Notes: generated by a model from the sequence alone, not told the origin. DNA of 64,000 nucleotides from CAZJWC01 sp964550125 (GCA_964550125.1 CAZJWC010000001.1:186001-250000), one strand, 5' to 3'. Counted from the first letter of the stretch, positions 28,762 through 38,587 are shown. Translations and numbers: made by a program.

Positions 28762-29412
28762 CTACATGTCTTTTGCTAATTTTACTAATGAACTAGTTCC
28801 TAGTCTACTAACCCCCAGTTCAATGTATTTTTTTGCGTCCTCAAAATTTTTAATCCCTCCAGATGCTTTTATCTTTTTATTATTTGTAATATGCTTTGCT
28901 ATCAATTTTATATCTTCAAAGGTTGCACCACAATTTGAAAAGCCTGTTGAGGTTTTTATAAAATCTGCCTGAGAGTTTGATACAATCTCACACATCTTTA
29001 TTTTTTCATCTTCAGTAAGCAAGCAAGTTTCAATTATTACTTTTAAAATTTTGTCTTTGCAAACCTGTTTTATTTGATTTATTTCATTTAAAATATAATC
29101 ATAATTTTTTTCTTTTAGTTTTCCTATATTGATAACCATATCAATTTCATCAGCACCGTCATCTATTGCGTTTTGAGTTTCCTCAATCTTGGTTTTGGTG
29201 GTGCTATATCCATTTGGAAAGCCTATAACTGTACAAATTTTAAGTTTCCTCTTCGCATAATCACTACTTTGTTTTACATAGCAAGCAGGAATACACACTG
29301 ACGCAACTGAAAATTTAATTCCGTCATCAATTAGGTTTTTTACATCTTCAAAAGTTGCAGTTTGTGATAAAATAGTATGGTCAACTTTTGACAAAATATC
29401 TTTTAAATCCAT
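28762..29412 (-). CDS. deoC: Deoxyribose-phosphate aldolase
   Basis: Class I aldolase splitting deoxyribose 5-phosphate into acetaldehyde and glyceraldehyde 3-phosphate. The Schiff-base lysine is in FIKTSTGFS and the second conserved lysine in KIKASGGIKNFEDA. The protein is 216 residues from the ATG at 29412, which has GGAG 6 bases upstream; the in-frame ATG at 29424 lies only about 10 bases after the predicted transcription start and has no clear ribosome site. It is the first gene of the deo operon. Confidence 0.95.
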   Translation of the reverse strand: MDLKDILSKVDHTILSQTATFEDVKNLIDDGIKFSVASVCIPACYVKQSSDYAKRKLKICTVIGFPNGYSTTKTKIEETQNAIDDGADEIDMVINIGKLKEKNYDYILNEINQIKQVCKDKILKVIIETCLLTEDEKIKMCEIVSNSQADFIKTSTGFSNCGATFEDIKLIAKHITNNKKIKASGGIKNFEDAKKYIELGVSRLGTSSLVKLAKDM

Positions 29413-29441
29413 ATCCAACTCCATATCTTCAATTTATATTT

Positions 29442-29470
29442 AGTATATCAAAAAGGATTTAATAATGCAA
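29442..29470 (-). promoter_or_regulatory. SigA promoter of the deo operon
   Basis: Minus strand TTGCAT (29465-29470), 17 bases, TATACT (29442-29447). The predicted leader is only about 20-25 bases. No DeoR-type palindrome was recognised close by. Confidence 0.75.
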
Positions 29471-29479
29471 TAGTTGTTT

Positions 29480-29524
29480 AAAAAATAAAACAGTAAGACC
29501 CTCGCTACAAGCGAAGGTCTTACC
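29480..29524 (-). terminator. Terminator downstream of cdsZ
   Basis: GTAAGACC (29493-29500) and GGTCTTAC (29516-29523) close a G+C-richer hairpin than its surroundings, followed by a T-rich stretch on the minus strand. It lies about 110 bases after the cdsZ stop, just upstream of the deo promoter. The intervening 29525-29633 has no ORF and could be a 3' UTR or small RNA. Confidence 0.7.
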
Positions 29525-29633
29525 ATTAGTGAGAGAATATGAAAAAAGTTAATTGTGTAGTCATTTTTAATGATATTATCATAACAATCCAATGTGATGA
29601 TTTTGTGAATAAAAAATGATAGATTGATAAACT

Positions 29634-30332
29634 TTACTTTTTAATATACAAAAATCTTTGGCAACTTTCACACTCTACAAGTTCGCCCGCCTTTAATTCC
29701 GACTTGGCAGATACGGATAAATCCATACCACACTTGCCACACCTATCGTCCTTAACCTCACAGACAACGGGGAATATTTTTTCTCCTCGTTTGGCGTTAT
29801 ATTTATCAACAACTTCCTGTCCAAGCACTTTTGCAACCTTATTTAATTCTTTTATGATTGCATCACGCTCCTGCGAACAACTCTTTTTCTTTTCTTCAAA
29901 TTTTTCCTTCCACTCCCTGTGCTCTTTTTGATTTTTGATAGTTTCTTTTTTTAGTTTAGAATACTCCTCAAAAGACGCCTTAATTGCCTCGCTCAATTTT
30001 TTTATTTCTGCCTTAATATTTTTTAATTCTTCAGCAATATTAGCAACATTTTTCTTGTAAAAAGAAACATCAGCCCCACTCTCAAGCAAATCATCTAACG
30101 AATCAAAATCTTTAACGTTTTCACAAAGTTCGATATATTTTTTATTTAAACCTGTTAATTGCGTTTTATAAGACTCGGCTTTTTTATCTAAAAGTTCAAG
30201 TTTTTCTGGTGCTTTTGCTAAAAACTTTTTTGTGCTTTGATAATTTTTATACTCATCACTATTTGAAATTTCTAATTCAATAGCACGTAGTTTACCATCA
30301 ATTTCTTGATACTCTAATAATTTTTCTAACAT
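29634..30332 (-). CDS. cdsZ: Coiled-coil zinc-ribbon protein, CdsZ/DUF164 family
   Basis: Protein of 232 residues: a long antiparallel coiled coil (about 1-180) followed by a C4 zinc ribbon (DRCGKCGMDLS and ECESCQRFLY). This is the zf-RING_7/DUF164 family found next to nif3 in many bacteria. Partner and precise activity are not visible in the sequence. It is the last gene of the dgt-dnaG-sigA-trmK-nif3 operon, 27 bases after nif3. Confidence 0.85.
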   Translation of the reverse strand: MLEKLLEYQEIDGKLRAIELEISNSDEYKNYQSTKKFLAKAPEKLELLDKKAESYKTQLTGLNKKYIELCENVKDFDSLDDLLESGADVSFYKKNVANIAEELKNIKAEIKKLSEAIKASFEEYSKLKKETIKNQKEHREWKEKFEEKKKSCSQERDAIIKELNKVAKVLGQEVVDKYNAKRGEKIFPVVCEVKDDRCGKCGMDLSVSAKSELKAGELVECESCQRFLYIKK

Positions 30333-30359
30333 TATATATCTCCTTTTAATAAAGTTATA

Positions 30360-31145
30360 TTATAACATTTTATCGTCTATATAAAAAAACGAATCAACCC
30401 CTATTATATCTTTTAAAATGTTATAAGCATGTTTGAAGCCATAATTCTCCGTTGCATAATGTGTAAATTGAATTATTCCCATACCTTCTTGCAATATGTC
30501 AAGAATATTATGGTGTTTCATATCAGCAGAGATTACAACGTTCGCTCCCTGTTCTTTTGCAAATTTAATACTTTCATCATCAACTCCTGCACCACAGAAA
30601 GAAGCAACTTTTTTTACCTTTACTTCTTCATTGTAGACAAAACATTTTTCCGTTTGAAGTTTTGTTTTTACGGTTGATGATAATTCACCTATCTTTTTCT
30701 CATCTATTTGATAAACTCTACCATAAGCACCATTTTCAACCCTATCCATAACGATACACTCATTACCACCTACGGCTTTCATTAAAAATTCATCAATTCC
30801 GTTTGTGGCTAAATCTAAATTTAGGTGCATTGATATTACATTTATTCCATTTTGAATAGCCTTTAACAACCTTTTCCCCAAAGGATTTGAATATAAAATT
30901 CTGGTAGGTCCATTTAAAAATATTGCTGGGTGATGAGTTACGATTAGGTCATAACCCTTTTCAATGGCAAAATCAATAGCGTCAATAGAAAAATCTAGTG
31001 AAAATAAAACTTTTTTAACCTCATTTCCGTTATCTATAATTATTCCACTATTATCGTAATGTCCTGATAAACTGCAATAATCATCGCTAATTTTAACAGG
31101 ATACACCTCGTTAATTTTTTCAAAAACCTCTTGTACATTAGCCAT
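30360..31145 (-). CDS. Nif3-like dinuclear metal centre protein (YqfO family)
   Basis: Protein of 261 residues with the two metal-binding regions of the Nif3 family: VTHHPAIF near residue 70 and THYATENYGF near 230. It is the short form without the PII-like/CutA insert found in Bacillus YqfO. Biochemical roles proposed for the family (GTP cyclohydrolase-like) remain unsure. It overlaps trmK by 8 bases, as in other Bacillota, indicating translational coupling. Confidence 0.92.
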   Translation of the reverse strand: MANVQEVFEKINEVYPVKISDDYCSLSGHYDNSGIIIDNGNEVKKVLFSLDFSIDAIDFAIEKGYDLIVTHHPAIFLNGPTRILYSNPLGKRLLKAIQNGINVISMHLNLDLATNGIDEFLMKAVGGNECIVMDRVENGAYGRVYQIDEKKIGELSSTVKTKLQTEKCFVYNEEVKVKKVASFCGAGVDDESIKFAKEQGANVVISADMKHHNILDILQEGMGIIQFTHYATENYGFKHAYNILKDIIGVDSFFYIDDKML

Positions 31146-31791
31146 TTAACACACCTTTTATTCTTTCTTGTCTTTGTTTTAACTCCCTCTCAGTTTCCTT
31201 TGAAATATCTCTTTTTAGATATTCGTCTATTTTTTCAACCTCAATTTTCATCTTGGTTGTAAAATCACTGGAGAGTTCTTCTAAATTAGTTCTGCCAAAC
31301 TCAAGTTCTAACTCGCTGTACGGTTTAAAACCTGAATTTGAACTACTTCCCACGATAACATCATAAAACTTTTCGTCAAAGAAAGTAAAATCTCTATTTA
31401 TAGCACAATTATTGTTCAACAAAAATTCTCTTAAATCAATAGTGTTTCTCATTGGTTGCAAAACAAAAATTTTAGGAATATACCCTTCCTCTAAAATCTT
31501 TATAATTTCTTTACCTCCCATACCGGCAATAAGCGCCAAGTCGACATTATCTTGTATACTTTTAAAGCCGTTTGAACACACACTTTTACATTGACCTTTC
31601 AAAATAAATTTATGTAAAAGCCTTTCAGCCTTTTTTAAACTTTCTTTGCTTATGTCTGCAATAATTGCAAGGTTGCATAAGTTATTATCTAGCATATACT
31701 CCGTGCAGTAACCATGGTCGCACCCTATATCTGCAAAAGTATCACACTTTGACAACTCTCCACACAAACTTTGTATTCTTTTACTATACAT
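31138..31791 (-). CDS. trmK: tRNA (adenine-N1)-methyltransferase TrmK
   Basis: Rossmann-fold SAM methyltransferase of 217 residues that makes m1A22 in tRNA. The SAM motif is CDTFADIGCDHGYCTEYM, with ALIAGMGGKEIIKIL and FVLQPMRNTIDLREFLL following. The C-terminal third is a helical coiled coil typical of TrmK. The ATG at 31791 shares its A with the sigA TGA stop (TGATG), so this start is favoured over the TTG one codon upstream. Confidence 0.93.
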   Translation of the reverse strand: MYSKRIQSLCGELSKCDTFADIGCDHGYCTEYMLDNNLCNLAIIADISKESLKKAERLLHKFILKGQCKSVCSNGFKSIQDNVDLALIAGMGGKEIIKILEEGYIPKIFVLQPMRNTIDLREFLLNNNCAINRDFTFFDEKFYDVIVGSSSNSGFKPYSELELEFGRTNLEELSSDFTTKMKIEVEKIDEYLKRDISKETERELKQRQERIKGVLNG

Positions 31792-32846
31792 CAATCTAAA
31801 AAGTCCTTTAACTTTTTACTGCGTGTAGGATGACGCAATTTACGAAGGGCTTTCGCCTCGATTTGTCTAATCCTTTCACGAGTTACATTAAACTCTTTAC
31901 CAACTTCCTCTAAAGTTCTAGGCTTTCCATCATCTAAACCGTAACGCAATCTTAAAACCTTTTCCTCTCTGGGAGTCAGCGTATCTAAAACACCTAAAAG
32001 TTGTTCCTTAAGCATAGTTGATGCAACAGTATCACTAGGAGTAGTTGCGTGGTCGTCCTCGATAAAATCTCCCAAGTGGCTATCTTCTTCCTCACCGATA
32101 GGCGTTTCCAAAGATACGGGGTCTTGTGCTATTTTTTGAATTTCAGTTACCCTTTCTTCTGTAACGCCCATTTCTTCAGCAATTTCGGCAGGAGTAGGTT
32201 CTCTACCTAATTTTTGTAAAAGCACCCTTGATACTCTCGTCAACTTGTTTATAGTTTCAACCATATGCACAGGGATACGGATAGTTCTTGCCTGGTCAGC
32301 AATAGCACGAGTAATGGCTTGTCTTATCCACCAAGTTGCATAAGTTGAAAACTTAAATCCCTTTTGATAATCAAACTTTTCAACTGCTTTCATCAAGCCT
32401 AAATTACCCTCTTGGATAAGGTCAAGGAAAAGCATACCACGACCTACATATCTCTTTGCTATTGATACCACTAGACGCAAGTTAGCCTCACTCAATCTTT
32501 GCTTGGCAACTTCGTCCCCGTCCTGCATTTTTTGTGCAAGTTCAACTTCTTCGTCAGGGCTCAATAGAGGAACTCTACCAATATCTTTTAGATACATTTT
32601 AACAGGGTCATCAAGGCCAACATCCCTTAAAGCCTGTTCAAACAATTCTTTATCTCTTTCGTCCTCGTTTATGATTTGAATACCACTTTCTTCAACCGAC
32701 TTATAAATATAATCAATCTGGTCTGAACTCAAATCTAGTTTTTCAAGCATATTGCACAACATATCAGTTGTAACACTACCCTTTTGCCTGTTGCTAACAA
32801 TCAATTCTTTAAGAATCTCATCAAGTCTTTCATCGGAAATACTCAT
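31791..32846 (-). CDS. sigA: Primary RNA polymerase sigma factor SigA/RpoD
   Basis: Housekeeping sigma factor of 351 residues. Region 1.1 is short; regions 1.2-2 contain [47 protein letters not shown] and [13 protein letters not shown], the region 2.4 block. Regions 3 and 4 end in [20 protein letters not shown] and [15 protein letters not shown]. It recognises the TTGACA/TATAAT promoters seen throughout this window. It follows dnaG by 21 bases in the classic macromolecular-synthesis operon. Confidence 0.97.
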   Translation of the reverse strand: MSISDERLDEILKELIVSNRQKGSVTTDMLCNMLEKLDLSSDQIDYIYKSVEESGIQIINEDERDKELFEQALRDVGLDDPVKMYLKDIGRVPLLSPDEEVELAQKMQDGDEVAKQRLSEANLRLVVSIAKRYVGRGMLFLDLIQEGNLGLMKAVEKFDYQKGFKFSTYATWWIRQAITRAIADQARTIRIPVHMVETINKLTRVSRVLLQKLGREPTPAEIAEEMGVTEERVTEIQKIAQDPVSLETPIGEEEDSHLGDFIEDDHATTPSDTVASTMLKEQLLGVLDTLTPREEKVLRLRYGLDDGKPRTLEEVGKEFNVTRERIRQIEAKALRKLRHPTRSKKLKDFLD

Positions 32847-32867
32847 TGTAAAACTTTACTCCTCCGC

Positions 32868-34631
32868 TTACAAATTTTTAATTAAGCTCATTAGCTCTTG
32901 TATTTTTATCGTTAATTTTTTTCTTGTTTCAATATCCGTTTCTTTTTTGCACTCTTCCATAAGTTCATCAAGTTGTTTGTTTAAGTTCTCTTTCCTTATC
33001 AACTTAACGCTGTCAAAAAAATAGCACATAGCATCCTGACCTTCAAGTTGGTCGCCACAACTTAAATCAAGAATTTGATTAAGCTCAACAGTGTTTTCAT
33101 CAAAAATATCAAACAACGCGCTCGCTCTTATTCTTTCATTTTTGCGTTTCTTTTCTGCTATATAAGTTGCAATAACTTGATATACATTATTGTCAAATTT
33201 TATGCTATTTATATCAAAATCTTTTGCGTACGGTGTTTGAAATAACACTGACGCTAATACAAACCTGTATGCTTTTTCAAGTGCATTTCCGTTTTCGTCA
33301 TTATTTACAACCTCAATCTCGGCAGTTGGTTTATCTTGTACTTTTTCTAAATCCTTCTTTAAAGACTCGTATGAATAGCCTGTTTTATTACGCAAAGTTT
33401 TTAATAAATCATCTTTGGTCGCTTCGTTATCAGCCTCTTGTATAATCGACAATGCTTTTTGAATATAATTTCTCTTTTCTTCTGTCTTGGTAATATCAAA
33501 CTCCCTTTCAAGTATCGCCAACTTAAAGTCAATTAGCGGCAAAGCCTCGTCCAAAAGTTTTTTATACCCCTCATAACCGTATTTTTTACATACATCGTCA
33601 GGGTCCATTTCATCAGGCAAAACAACTACTCGAACGTTCAAATTCTCATCTTTTAAAAGTTCAAGGCCTCTAATAGATGCCTTTTGACCAGCAAAATCTC
33701 CATCATAACTGATAAATACATTATTTGAATATCGCTTCAACATCCTCGCTTGGTCTTTAGTCAATGATGTACCCATACTGGCAACAACATTTTTAAATCC
33801 TGCCTGATATAGCGAGATTGTGTCCATATATCCTTCAACAATAATGATATTATCTATACCAACAGCCTTTTTTTCCTTTTTTAAAAGATTGAGATTATAA
33901 AGCGTTTTACTCTTATTAAAGATTAGCGTTTCTTTTGTATTTTTATATTTTGCAAAATCCGTTTTAACAAGTTCTCTGCCACCGAAAGCAACAATTTCAT
34001 CAAACCCGTCAATAATAGGTATTATCAATCTACCACCTTCAGCATCAATAAGTTGTCCGTTATTTTCGGTGCAAACCCCACTATCTAAAATTTCTTCTTT
34101 TGAAAAACCTTTTGTCAGCAAATGTTTAGGCAAATCATAAAAATTTAAAGACGCACCTAAACCAAATTTAGTTACCGTTTTAGGTTCTAGCCCTCGTTTT
34201 AAGATGTACTCTTGATGCCGTCCAGCCTTGTCCGTCCTTAAATTAGCATAATAAAATTTTGCAGTTTCTCGTGTAATTTGTAGCAATCTATCCTTTTTCT
34301 TTTTTAATTCAGCAGTTTTGCCTTCATCATAAGTAAATTCAGGAACTGGAATTTTTGCTCGTTGTGCAAGAATTTTCACAGCATCTACAAAATCGCAAGA
34401 CTCAATTTCCTTAACAAAGGAAATAGCATCACCACTTACTCCACAGCCAAAACAATGGTAAAACTGTTCGGCTTGGTTGACGCAAAAAGAAGGCGTCTTT
34501 TCATGATGAAAAGGACACCTGCCCCAAAAGTTATTTCCCTTTTTTTCAAGTTGAATATATGATGAGATAACATCAATTATATCGTTTTTATCTTTAACTT
34601 CTTTTAAAAACTCCGGTCCTATGCCACCCAT
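32868..34631 (-). CDS. dnaG: DNA primase
   Basis: Makes RNA primers at the replication fork. It is 587 residues. The CHC2 zinc site is Cys39, His42, Cys60 and Cys63, and the TOPRIM core includes IIIVEGYMDTISLYQAG and FISYDGDFAGQKASIRG. The last ~140 residues form the helicase-binding domain. The order dgt-dnaG-sigA is conserved in Clostridia. The gene begins MGGIGPEFLKEVKDKND, a normal primase N-terminus. Confidence 0.96.
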   Translation of the reverse strand: MGGIGPEFLKEVKDKNDIIDVISSYIQLEKKGNNFWGRCPFHHEKTPSFCVNQAEQFYHCFGCGVSGDAISFVKEIESCDFVDAVKILAQRAKIPVPEFTYDEGKTAELKKKKDRLLQITRETAKFYYANLRTDKAGRHQEYILKRGLEPKTVTKFGLGASLNFYDLPKHLLTKGFSKEEILDSGVCTENNGQLIDAEGGRLIIPIIDGFDEIVAFGGRELVKTDFAKYKNTKETLIFNKSKTLYNLNLLKKEKKAVGIDNIIIVEGYMDTISLYQAGFKNVVASMGTSLTKDQARMLKRYSNNVFISYDGDFAGQKASIRGLELLKDENLNVRVVVLPDEMDPDDVCKKYGYEGYKKLLDEALPLIDFKLAILEREFDITKTEEKRNYIQKALSIIQEADNEATKDDLLKTLRNKTGYSYESLKKDLEKVQDKPTAEIEVVNNDENGNALEKAYRFVLASVLFQTPYAKDFDINSIKFDNNVYQVIATYIAEKKRKNERIRASALFDIFDENTVELNQILDLSCGDQLEGQDAMCYFFDSVKLIRKENLNKQLDELMEECKKETDIETRKKLTIKIQELMSLIKNL

Positions 34632-34647
34632 TTAAAGTTGCTCCTAA

Positions 34648-35658
34648 CTAATCTAAAGTAAAAGTACGTGGAATAAAAATCTTTTCAAATTGATTGTATG
34701 CGTACCTATCGGACATTGAAGACACATAGTCGCACACAACTTGCTCAATAGAGTTACTCTCTAATAATTTTTGATACAACTCTGGCAAGGTTGAGGGATT
34801 TTTATAATAATAATTGTAAAGTGCTGAAAGCATACGCTCAACCGTTTCTTCCTGACTTTTGGTTTGTGCTGTTATATAAATATTTGAAAACATATATGAA
34901 CGTAAACTCTCTAATGCGTTAAGTGCAGTAGTTTCCATTTGCACGATATTTTTATCCATGCTTATGTCAATTATTGCTTGAATTGACGCGTTTATTCTTT
35001 CACGAGAGGTTTTTCCTAAAATTGCTATCGCCTCCTGCGGTAAATCTTCAATTTTTAAAAGTCCTGCACGAATAGCGTCGTCAATATCGTGATTTACATA
35101 GGCAATTCTATCAGCCATTGACACGGCTTTACCTTCAAGAGTTTCAGGTTTACCGTCTTTTTTATGGTTCAAGATACCATCTCTAACTTCATAAGTTAAA
35201 TTTAAACCCTCACCGTTATTTTCCAGCAAATCAACAACACGCAACGATTGTTCGTTATGTTTAAAACCGTTGGGGTTAAGACTTGCAAGCACCCTTTCCC
35301 CTGCGTGTCCAAACGGAGTATGTCCTAAATCGTGTCCAAGAGCGATTGCCTCGGTTAAATCTTCATTTAATGCTAAACACCTTGCTATTGAACGAGCAAT
35401 TTGAGATACATCCAAAGTGTGCGTTAATCTTGTTCTATAATGGTCACCTTCAGGAGAAAAAAATACCTGCGTTTTATTTTTTAATCTTCTAAACGCTTTG
35501 CTATGTAAAATTCTATCTCTATCCCTTTGAAATTCCGTTCTCATAGGACAAGGGGTTTCAGCAATAAGCCTTCCCTTAGTTTCAATAGTCTTTTTTGCAA
35601 AGGGAGATAAAAATTGTTCCTCAATTTGATATATTCTCGTTTTCAAACCTTTCACCAC
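34648..35658 (-). CDS. dgt: dGTPase-family HD triphosphohydrolase
   Basis: HD-domain nucleotidase of 336 residues that splits dNTP to deoxynucleoside and triphosphate. Metal ligands are in DHYRTRLTHTLDVSQIAR and IALGHDLGHTPFGHAGE; RIAYVNHDIDDAIRAG follows. The start is uncertain: two GTG codons (35658, 35655) and a TTG a few codons on are all in frame, and AAAGG lies near them. It heads the operon running to cdsZ. dGTPase activity is inferred; some relatives act on other dNTPs. Confidence 0.92.
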   Translation of the reverse strand: MVKGLKTRIYQIEEQFLSPFAKKTIETKGRLIAETPCPMRTEFQRDRDRILHSKAFRRLKNKTQVFFSPEGDHYRTRLTHTLDVSQIARSIARCLALNEDLTEAIALGHDLGHTPFGHAGERVLASLNPNGFKHNEQSLRVVDLLENNGEGLNLTYEVRDGILNHKKDGKPETLEGKAVSMADRIAYVNHDIDDAIRAGLLKIEDLPQEAIAILGKTSRERINASIQAIIDISMDKNIVQMETTALNALESLRSYMFSNIYITAQTKSQEETVERMLSALYNYYYKNPSTLPELYQKLLESNSIEQVVCDYVSSMSDRYAYNQFEKIFIPRTFTLD

Positions 35659-35728
35659 TTATCATAAATTTATAGCAACAAACTATCACAACTAATTATT
35701 CAAAAAAATTTTTGAAATTCCTTTAAAA

Positions 35729-35762
35729 ATTTAAAAAAGATGATAAAAAAATCATCTTTTTC
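35729..35762 (-). terminator. Terminator after the SDR gene
   Basis: AAAAAGATGAT and ATCATCTTTTT form a perfect stem with a T-run on the minus strand, immediately after the stop at 35766. Confidence 0.85.
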
Positions 35763-35765
35763 TCT

Positions 35766-36494
35766 TTATATCACAAAACCACCATTAACTGCAAGAATTT
35801 GCCCTGTTATATAACTATCGTTTTCAGCAAGGAAAAGAGCAAGTTTTGAAATATCATTAACATTACCTATTTTTTGCAAGGGTATTTCATTAACAATCTC
35901 ATCAAGTTCCGTTTTAGAGAGATGGCTATTCATTTTTGTATCTATTAAGCCTGCAGAAATAGAATTAACTCTAATATTTGATGCACCAAGTTCTTTTGCA
36001 AGCGATTTAGTAAAACCATCTAATCCTGCTTTTGAAACAGAATAAGCAACCTCACAACTTGCTCCAACTTCTCCCCACATTGAAGATATATTTATAATTA
36101 AGCCTTTTTTTAACTCAACCATTTTATCTACAACACATTTTGTACATAAAAATGCACTTGAAAGGTTTGTTGCGATAATCTTATTCCACTCCTCAAAAGT
36201 AGTATCTTGAAACATCTTTATAAGTGCAACACCTGCGTTGTTGATAAGCACATCAATATTTTTATATTTTTTAAAATAACAAGCAAACATTTTTTCAACT
36301 TCTTGTTCATTTGACACATCTGCTTTATAAACTTCTATAAAAACATTATTTTTTTCTGCAAGGGCAAGCAATTCGTCCTTTGCTTTCTCGTCCTTTCGGT
36401 AACAAACTGCAACTTGATACCCTGCCTTTGCAAAATCCAAAGCTATTTGTCTACCTATTCCTCTTGTTCCACCCGTAATAAAAACTTTTTTCAT
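35766..36494 (-). CDS. SDR-family oxidoreductase, FabG-like
   Basis: Classical short-chain dehydrogenase of 242 residues. The cofactor motif is ITGGTRGIGRQIA, NNAG is in LINNAGVALIK, the catalytic Ser is in INISSMWGEVG and YxxxK in YSVSKAG. The basic residues after the second strand (CYRKDEK) suggest NADP(H). It resembles 3-oxoacyl-ACP reductase FabG, but there is no fab cluster nearby, so the substrate is open. The ATG at 36494 is chosen because GAGG lies 5 bases before it. It follows the MBL gene by 10 bases. Confidence 0.87.
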   Translation of the reverse strand: MKKVFITGGTRGIGRQIALDFAKAGYQVAVCYRKDEKAKDELLALAEKNNVFIEVYKADVSNEQEVEKMFACYFKKYKNIDVLINNAGVALIKMFQDTTFEEWNKIIATNLSSAFLCTKCVVDKMVELKKGLIINISSMWGEVGASCEVAYSVSKAGLDGFTKSLAKELGASNIRVNSISAGLIDTKMNSHLSKTELDEIVNEIPLQKIGNVNDISKLALFLAENDSYITGQILAVNGGFVI

Positions 36495-36504
36495 ATTTAC
36501 CTCG

Positions 36505-37566
36505 TTATGATATTGAAAGCTCACCTTCTACTGAAATTGTTGCTATAATACTACCCTGAACATCAGTTCTATATATCTTTGAACCAACCTCACTTAAACG
36601 GTTTAGTACATTTTCGCTTGGATGACCATATAAATTTGCACCAACAGATATGACTGAATTTTTAGGTCGTATATATTGCAAAAATTCTTCACTTGACGAA
36701 CTATTACTTCCGTGATGGGATACTTTCAACAGGTCAATATCCTTTAGATTGACTAAATAACTAGAGTCAGGGATTGAAAAAATCTCATCGTCCAACTGCA
36801 ATTCAAGTAATAAATCACTCTCAATCTCGCTTGTAGCATCACCCGTGAACAATATTCGTTTATCTTTATATTGGAGATAAGTTACTGCTGAACTATTGTT
36901 AGTTGCTTTTTCGTTAGCGTCCTCATTGAGATTTTTATATTCTGGTGAAACAGGCAATTTATGTGGAGAGATAAAAGTAAAATAAAATTCAAATTCATTA
37001 GATTGAGAGGTGATATATTCATATCTTTGAGAATAGGAAACAACTGCACCTTCTTCCCTTTCTTTTAAAAGTTCATCATAAAAAGACATATATGAATCTG
37101 TAAAAGCAGTTGTATTTGTATAATAAGGGATAAACGCTCTCTTTACCTTTGTCATTTTTACCACTTCGTCAAGAGAACCACAGTGGTCATTATCAGGATG
37201 TGTCAGTACAAGATAGTCAAAAGTTTTAATATTTAGAGAATTTATGTATTTGAGTAAATTCTCTTTTGAATCCTCCGTTCCACCGTCTATTATCATATTG
37301 GTTTTATCGGGAAATTGAATAATTATTGAATCGCCCTGTCCCACATCAACAAAATGAATCCTAAGTTCTCCTTCTTTAATTGCCGTAATGTTAGGTGTAA
37401 AAATAACAGTATCAATATATTCTAAAGGAACTACTGTTTTATCTATTATTATAGCAATTAAAATTATTGCCACCAGCACAACTGCTTGAATTAAAACCAA
37501 ACAAAAAACCTTCTTCTTCTTTTTATCATTTTTAATTTTCCGTTTGATTTTATTATCTTGATTCAT
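36505..37566 (-). CDS. Membrane-anchored ComEC-like MBL hydrolase
   Basis: Protein of 353 residues: a basic N-terminus, one transmembrane helix (about 20-42), then an MBL domain outside the membrane. It begins with the ComEC-type strand IHFVDVGQGDSIII (70-83). The metal site THPDNDHCG is at 122-130, with FTGDA, LLKVSHHGSNSSS and LYGHPSENV following. Its closest architecture is the C-terminal domain of full-length ComEC, which the ComEC in this window lacks. It starts one base into the patatin gene's stop. A nuclease or phosphodiesterase role is inference. Confidence 0.87.
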   Translation of the reverse strand: MNQDNKIKRKIKNDKKKKKVFCLVLIQAVVLVAIILIAIIIDKTVVPLEYIDTVIFTPNITAIKEGELRIHFVDVGQGDSIIIQFPDKTNMIIDGGTEDSKENLLKYINSLNIKTFDYLVLTHPDNDHCGSLDEVVKMTKVKRAFIPYYTNTTAFTDSYMSFYDELLKEREEGAVVSYSQRYEYITSQSNEFEFYFTFISPHKLPVSPEYKNLNEDANEKATNNSSAVTYLQYKDKRILFTGDATSEIESDLLLELQLDDEIFSIPDSSYLVNLKDIDLLKVSHHGSNSSSSEEFLQYIRPKNSVISVGANLYGHPSENVLNRLSEVGSKIYRTDVQGSIIATISVEGELSIS

Positions 37567-38402
37567 TAATTGTCCTTTGTAAATGAAAAGCCCTCACTCT
37601 TTAATAATTGTTTAATTTTAGGCATTTCTTCTTTAGCATATTCGTATCCTACTTGATACATTTCATTTAATTTATTTATACTTGTAGCTTTATATTCGCT
37701 CAAGTCAGGTCTTAACATATAATCTGCGTTGTCGTAACCGATTGTGTTAGCATCAACGTCCTTAAATTTATCGTAAGATATAATTTGCTCTAAAATAGAT
37801 TTTTTTGCATTTTTATCTTGAACAGGTTTATAAGCACTCAAATCGACTGCCAAAACAAAATCAGCACCTAGTTTTCGGCATAAGTTTGAGGGTATTGCAT
37901 TTGAAAAACATCCATCAACTAATTCAACGCCGTCAATTTTCACAGGTTTAAAATATGGAGGAATCGCACTTGAAGCAGTAACTGCGTGTGAAACTCTGCC
38001 ATCAATCAACTCAACTGTTTCCCCTGTTTCCTCGTTGGTTGTAGTACAGCCAAAAGGTTTTTTAAGGTCATTAAAATAAACTTCTCCTAAAAATGACTCA
38101 ATCATTTCTTGAAAGGGAACCATACTTGCGTTCATCAGCAAAACCCTTGCAAATTCTTTTTTATTTATTGTTTGCAACTGATTTAAAATTTCTTTAGAGG
38201 TGTAACCATCAGCATAAAAAGCACCGATAATTGAACCGATACTTGCACCCGTTATTACATCAAAGGAAATTCCTTCTTCCTCAAAGGCTCTCAAAATACC
38301 AAGGTGCGCCATACCCTTTGCTCCACCTGAGCCAAAACATATACCAAGTTTTTTCTTTGGTTTTTTCTTTTTTGAAAATAGTTTCTTTAAAAATTCAAAC
38401 AT
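37566..38402 (-). CDS. Patatin-like phospholipase family protein (RssA-type)
   Basis: Serine lipase-fold protein of 278 residues. The oxyanion motif GSGGAKG is at 24-30, the nucleophile Ser54 is in GASIG (52-56), and the catalytic Asp is in LVDGCFSNAIP. A short basic N-terminus (FLKKLFSKKKKPKKK) may bind acidic membranes. The substrate is unknown; the family acts on phospholipids or acyl esters. It heads a three-gene unit with the MBL protein and the SDR reductase. Confidence 0.92.
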   Translation of the reverse strand: MFEFLKKLFSKKKKPKKKLGICFGSGGAKGMAHLGILRAFEEEGISFDVITGASIGSIIGAFYADGYTSKEILNQLQTINKKEFARVLLMNASMVPFQEMIESFLGEVYFNDLKKPFGCTTTNEETGETVELIDGRVSHAVTASSAIPPYFKPVKIDGVELVDGCFSNAIPSNLCRKLGADFVLAVDLSAYKPVQDKNAKKSILEQIISYDKFKDVDANTIGYDNADYMLRPDLSEYKATSINKLNEMYQVGYEYAKEEMPKIKQLLKSEGFSFTKDN

Positions 38403-38451
38403 ATTAAGCCTATTATTCTCAATTTTTCAACAAAAAATTTACTTTAATAGT

Positions 38452-38480
38452 ATTTTACAAAAAATAAGACAAAAAGTAAA
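38452..38480 (-). promoter_or_regulatory. Likely promoter of the patatin-MBL-SDR unit
   Basis: Minus strand TTTACT (38475-38480), 17 bases, TAAAAT (38452-38457). An overlapping alternative (TTGTCT/17/TATTAA) also exists, so the exact element is uncertain. Confidence 0.5.
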
Positions 38481-38540
38481 TTGTATTAGCCCATTTTTTT
38501 TAAAAACAAAAATAAAATTATAAAAACAAACTAAAAATGT

Positions 38541-38569
38541 TTGCTTAATAATTATAATTATGCTATAAT
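38541..38569 (+). promoter_or_regulatory. Promoter of tRNA-Glu
   Basis: TTGCTT (38541-38546), 17 bases, TATAAT (38564-38569), 18 bases before the mature tRNA 5' end. Confidence 0.8.
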
Positions 38570-38587
38570 TTGAAAGCATTTAGAGAT

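Noticed and set aside
35766..36494. Naming the SDR gene fabG
   Set aside because: Motifs fit any classical SDR, and there is no fatty-acid gene cluster around it.
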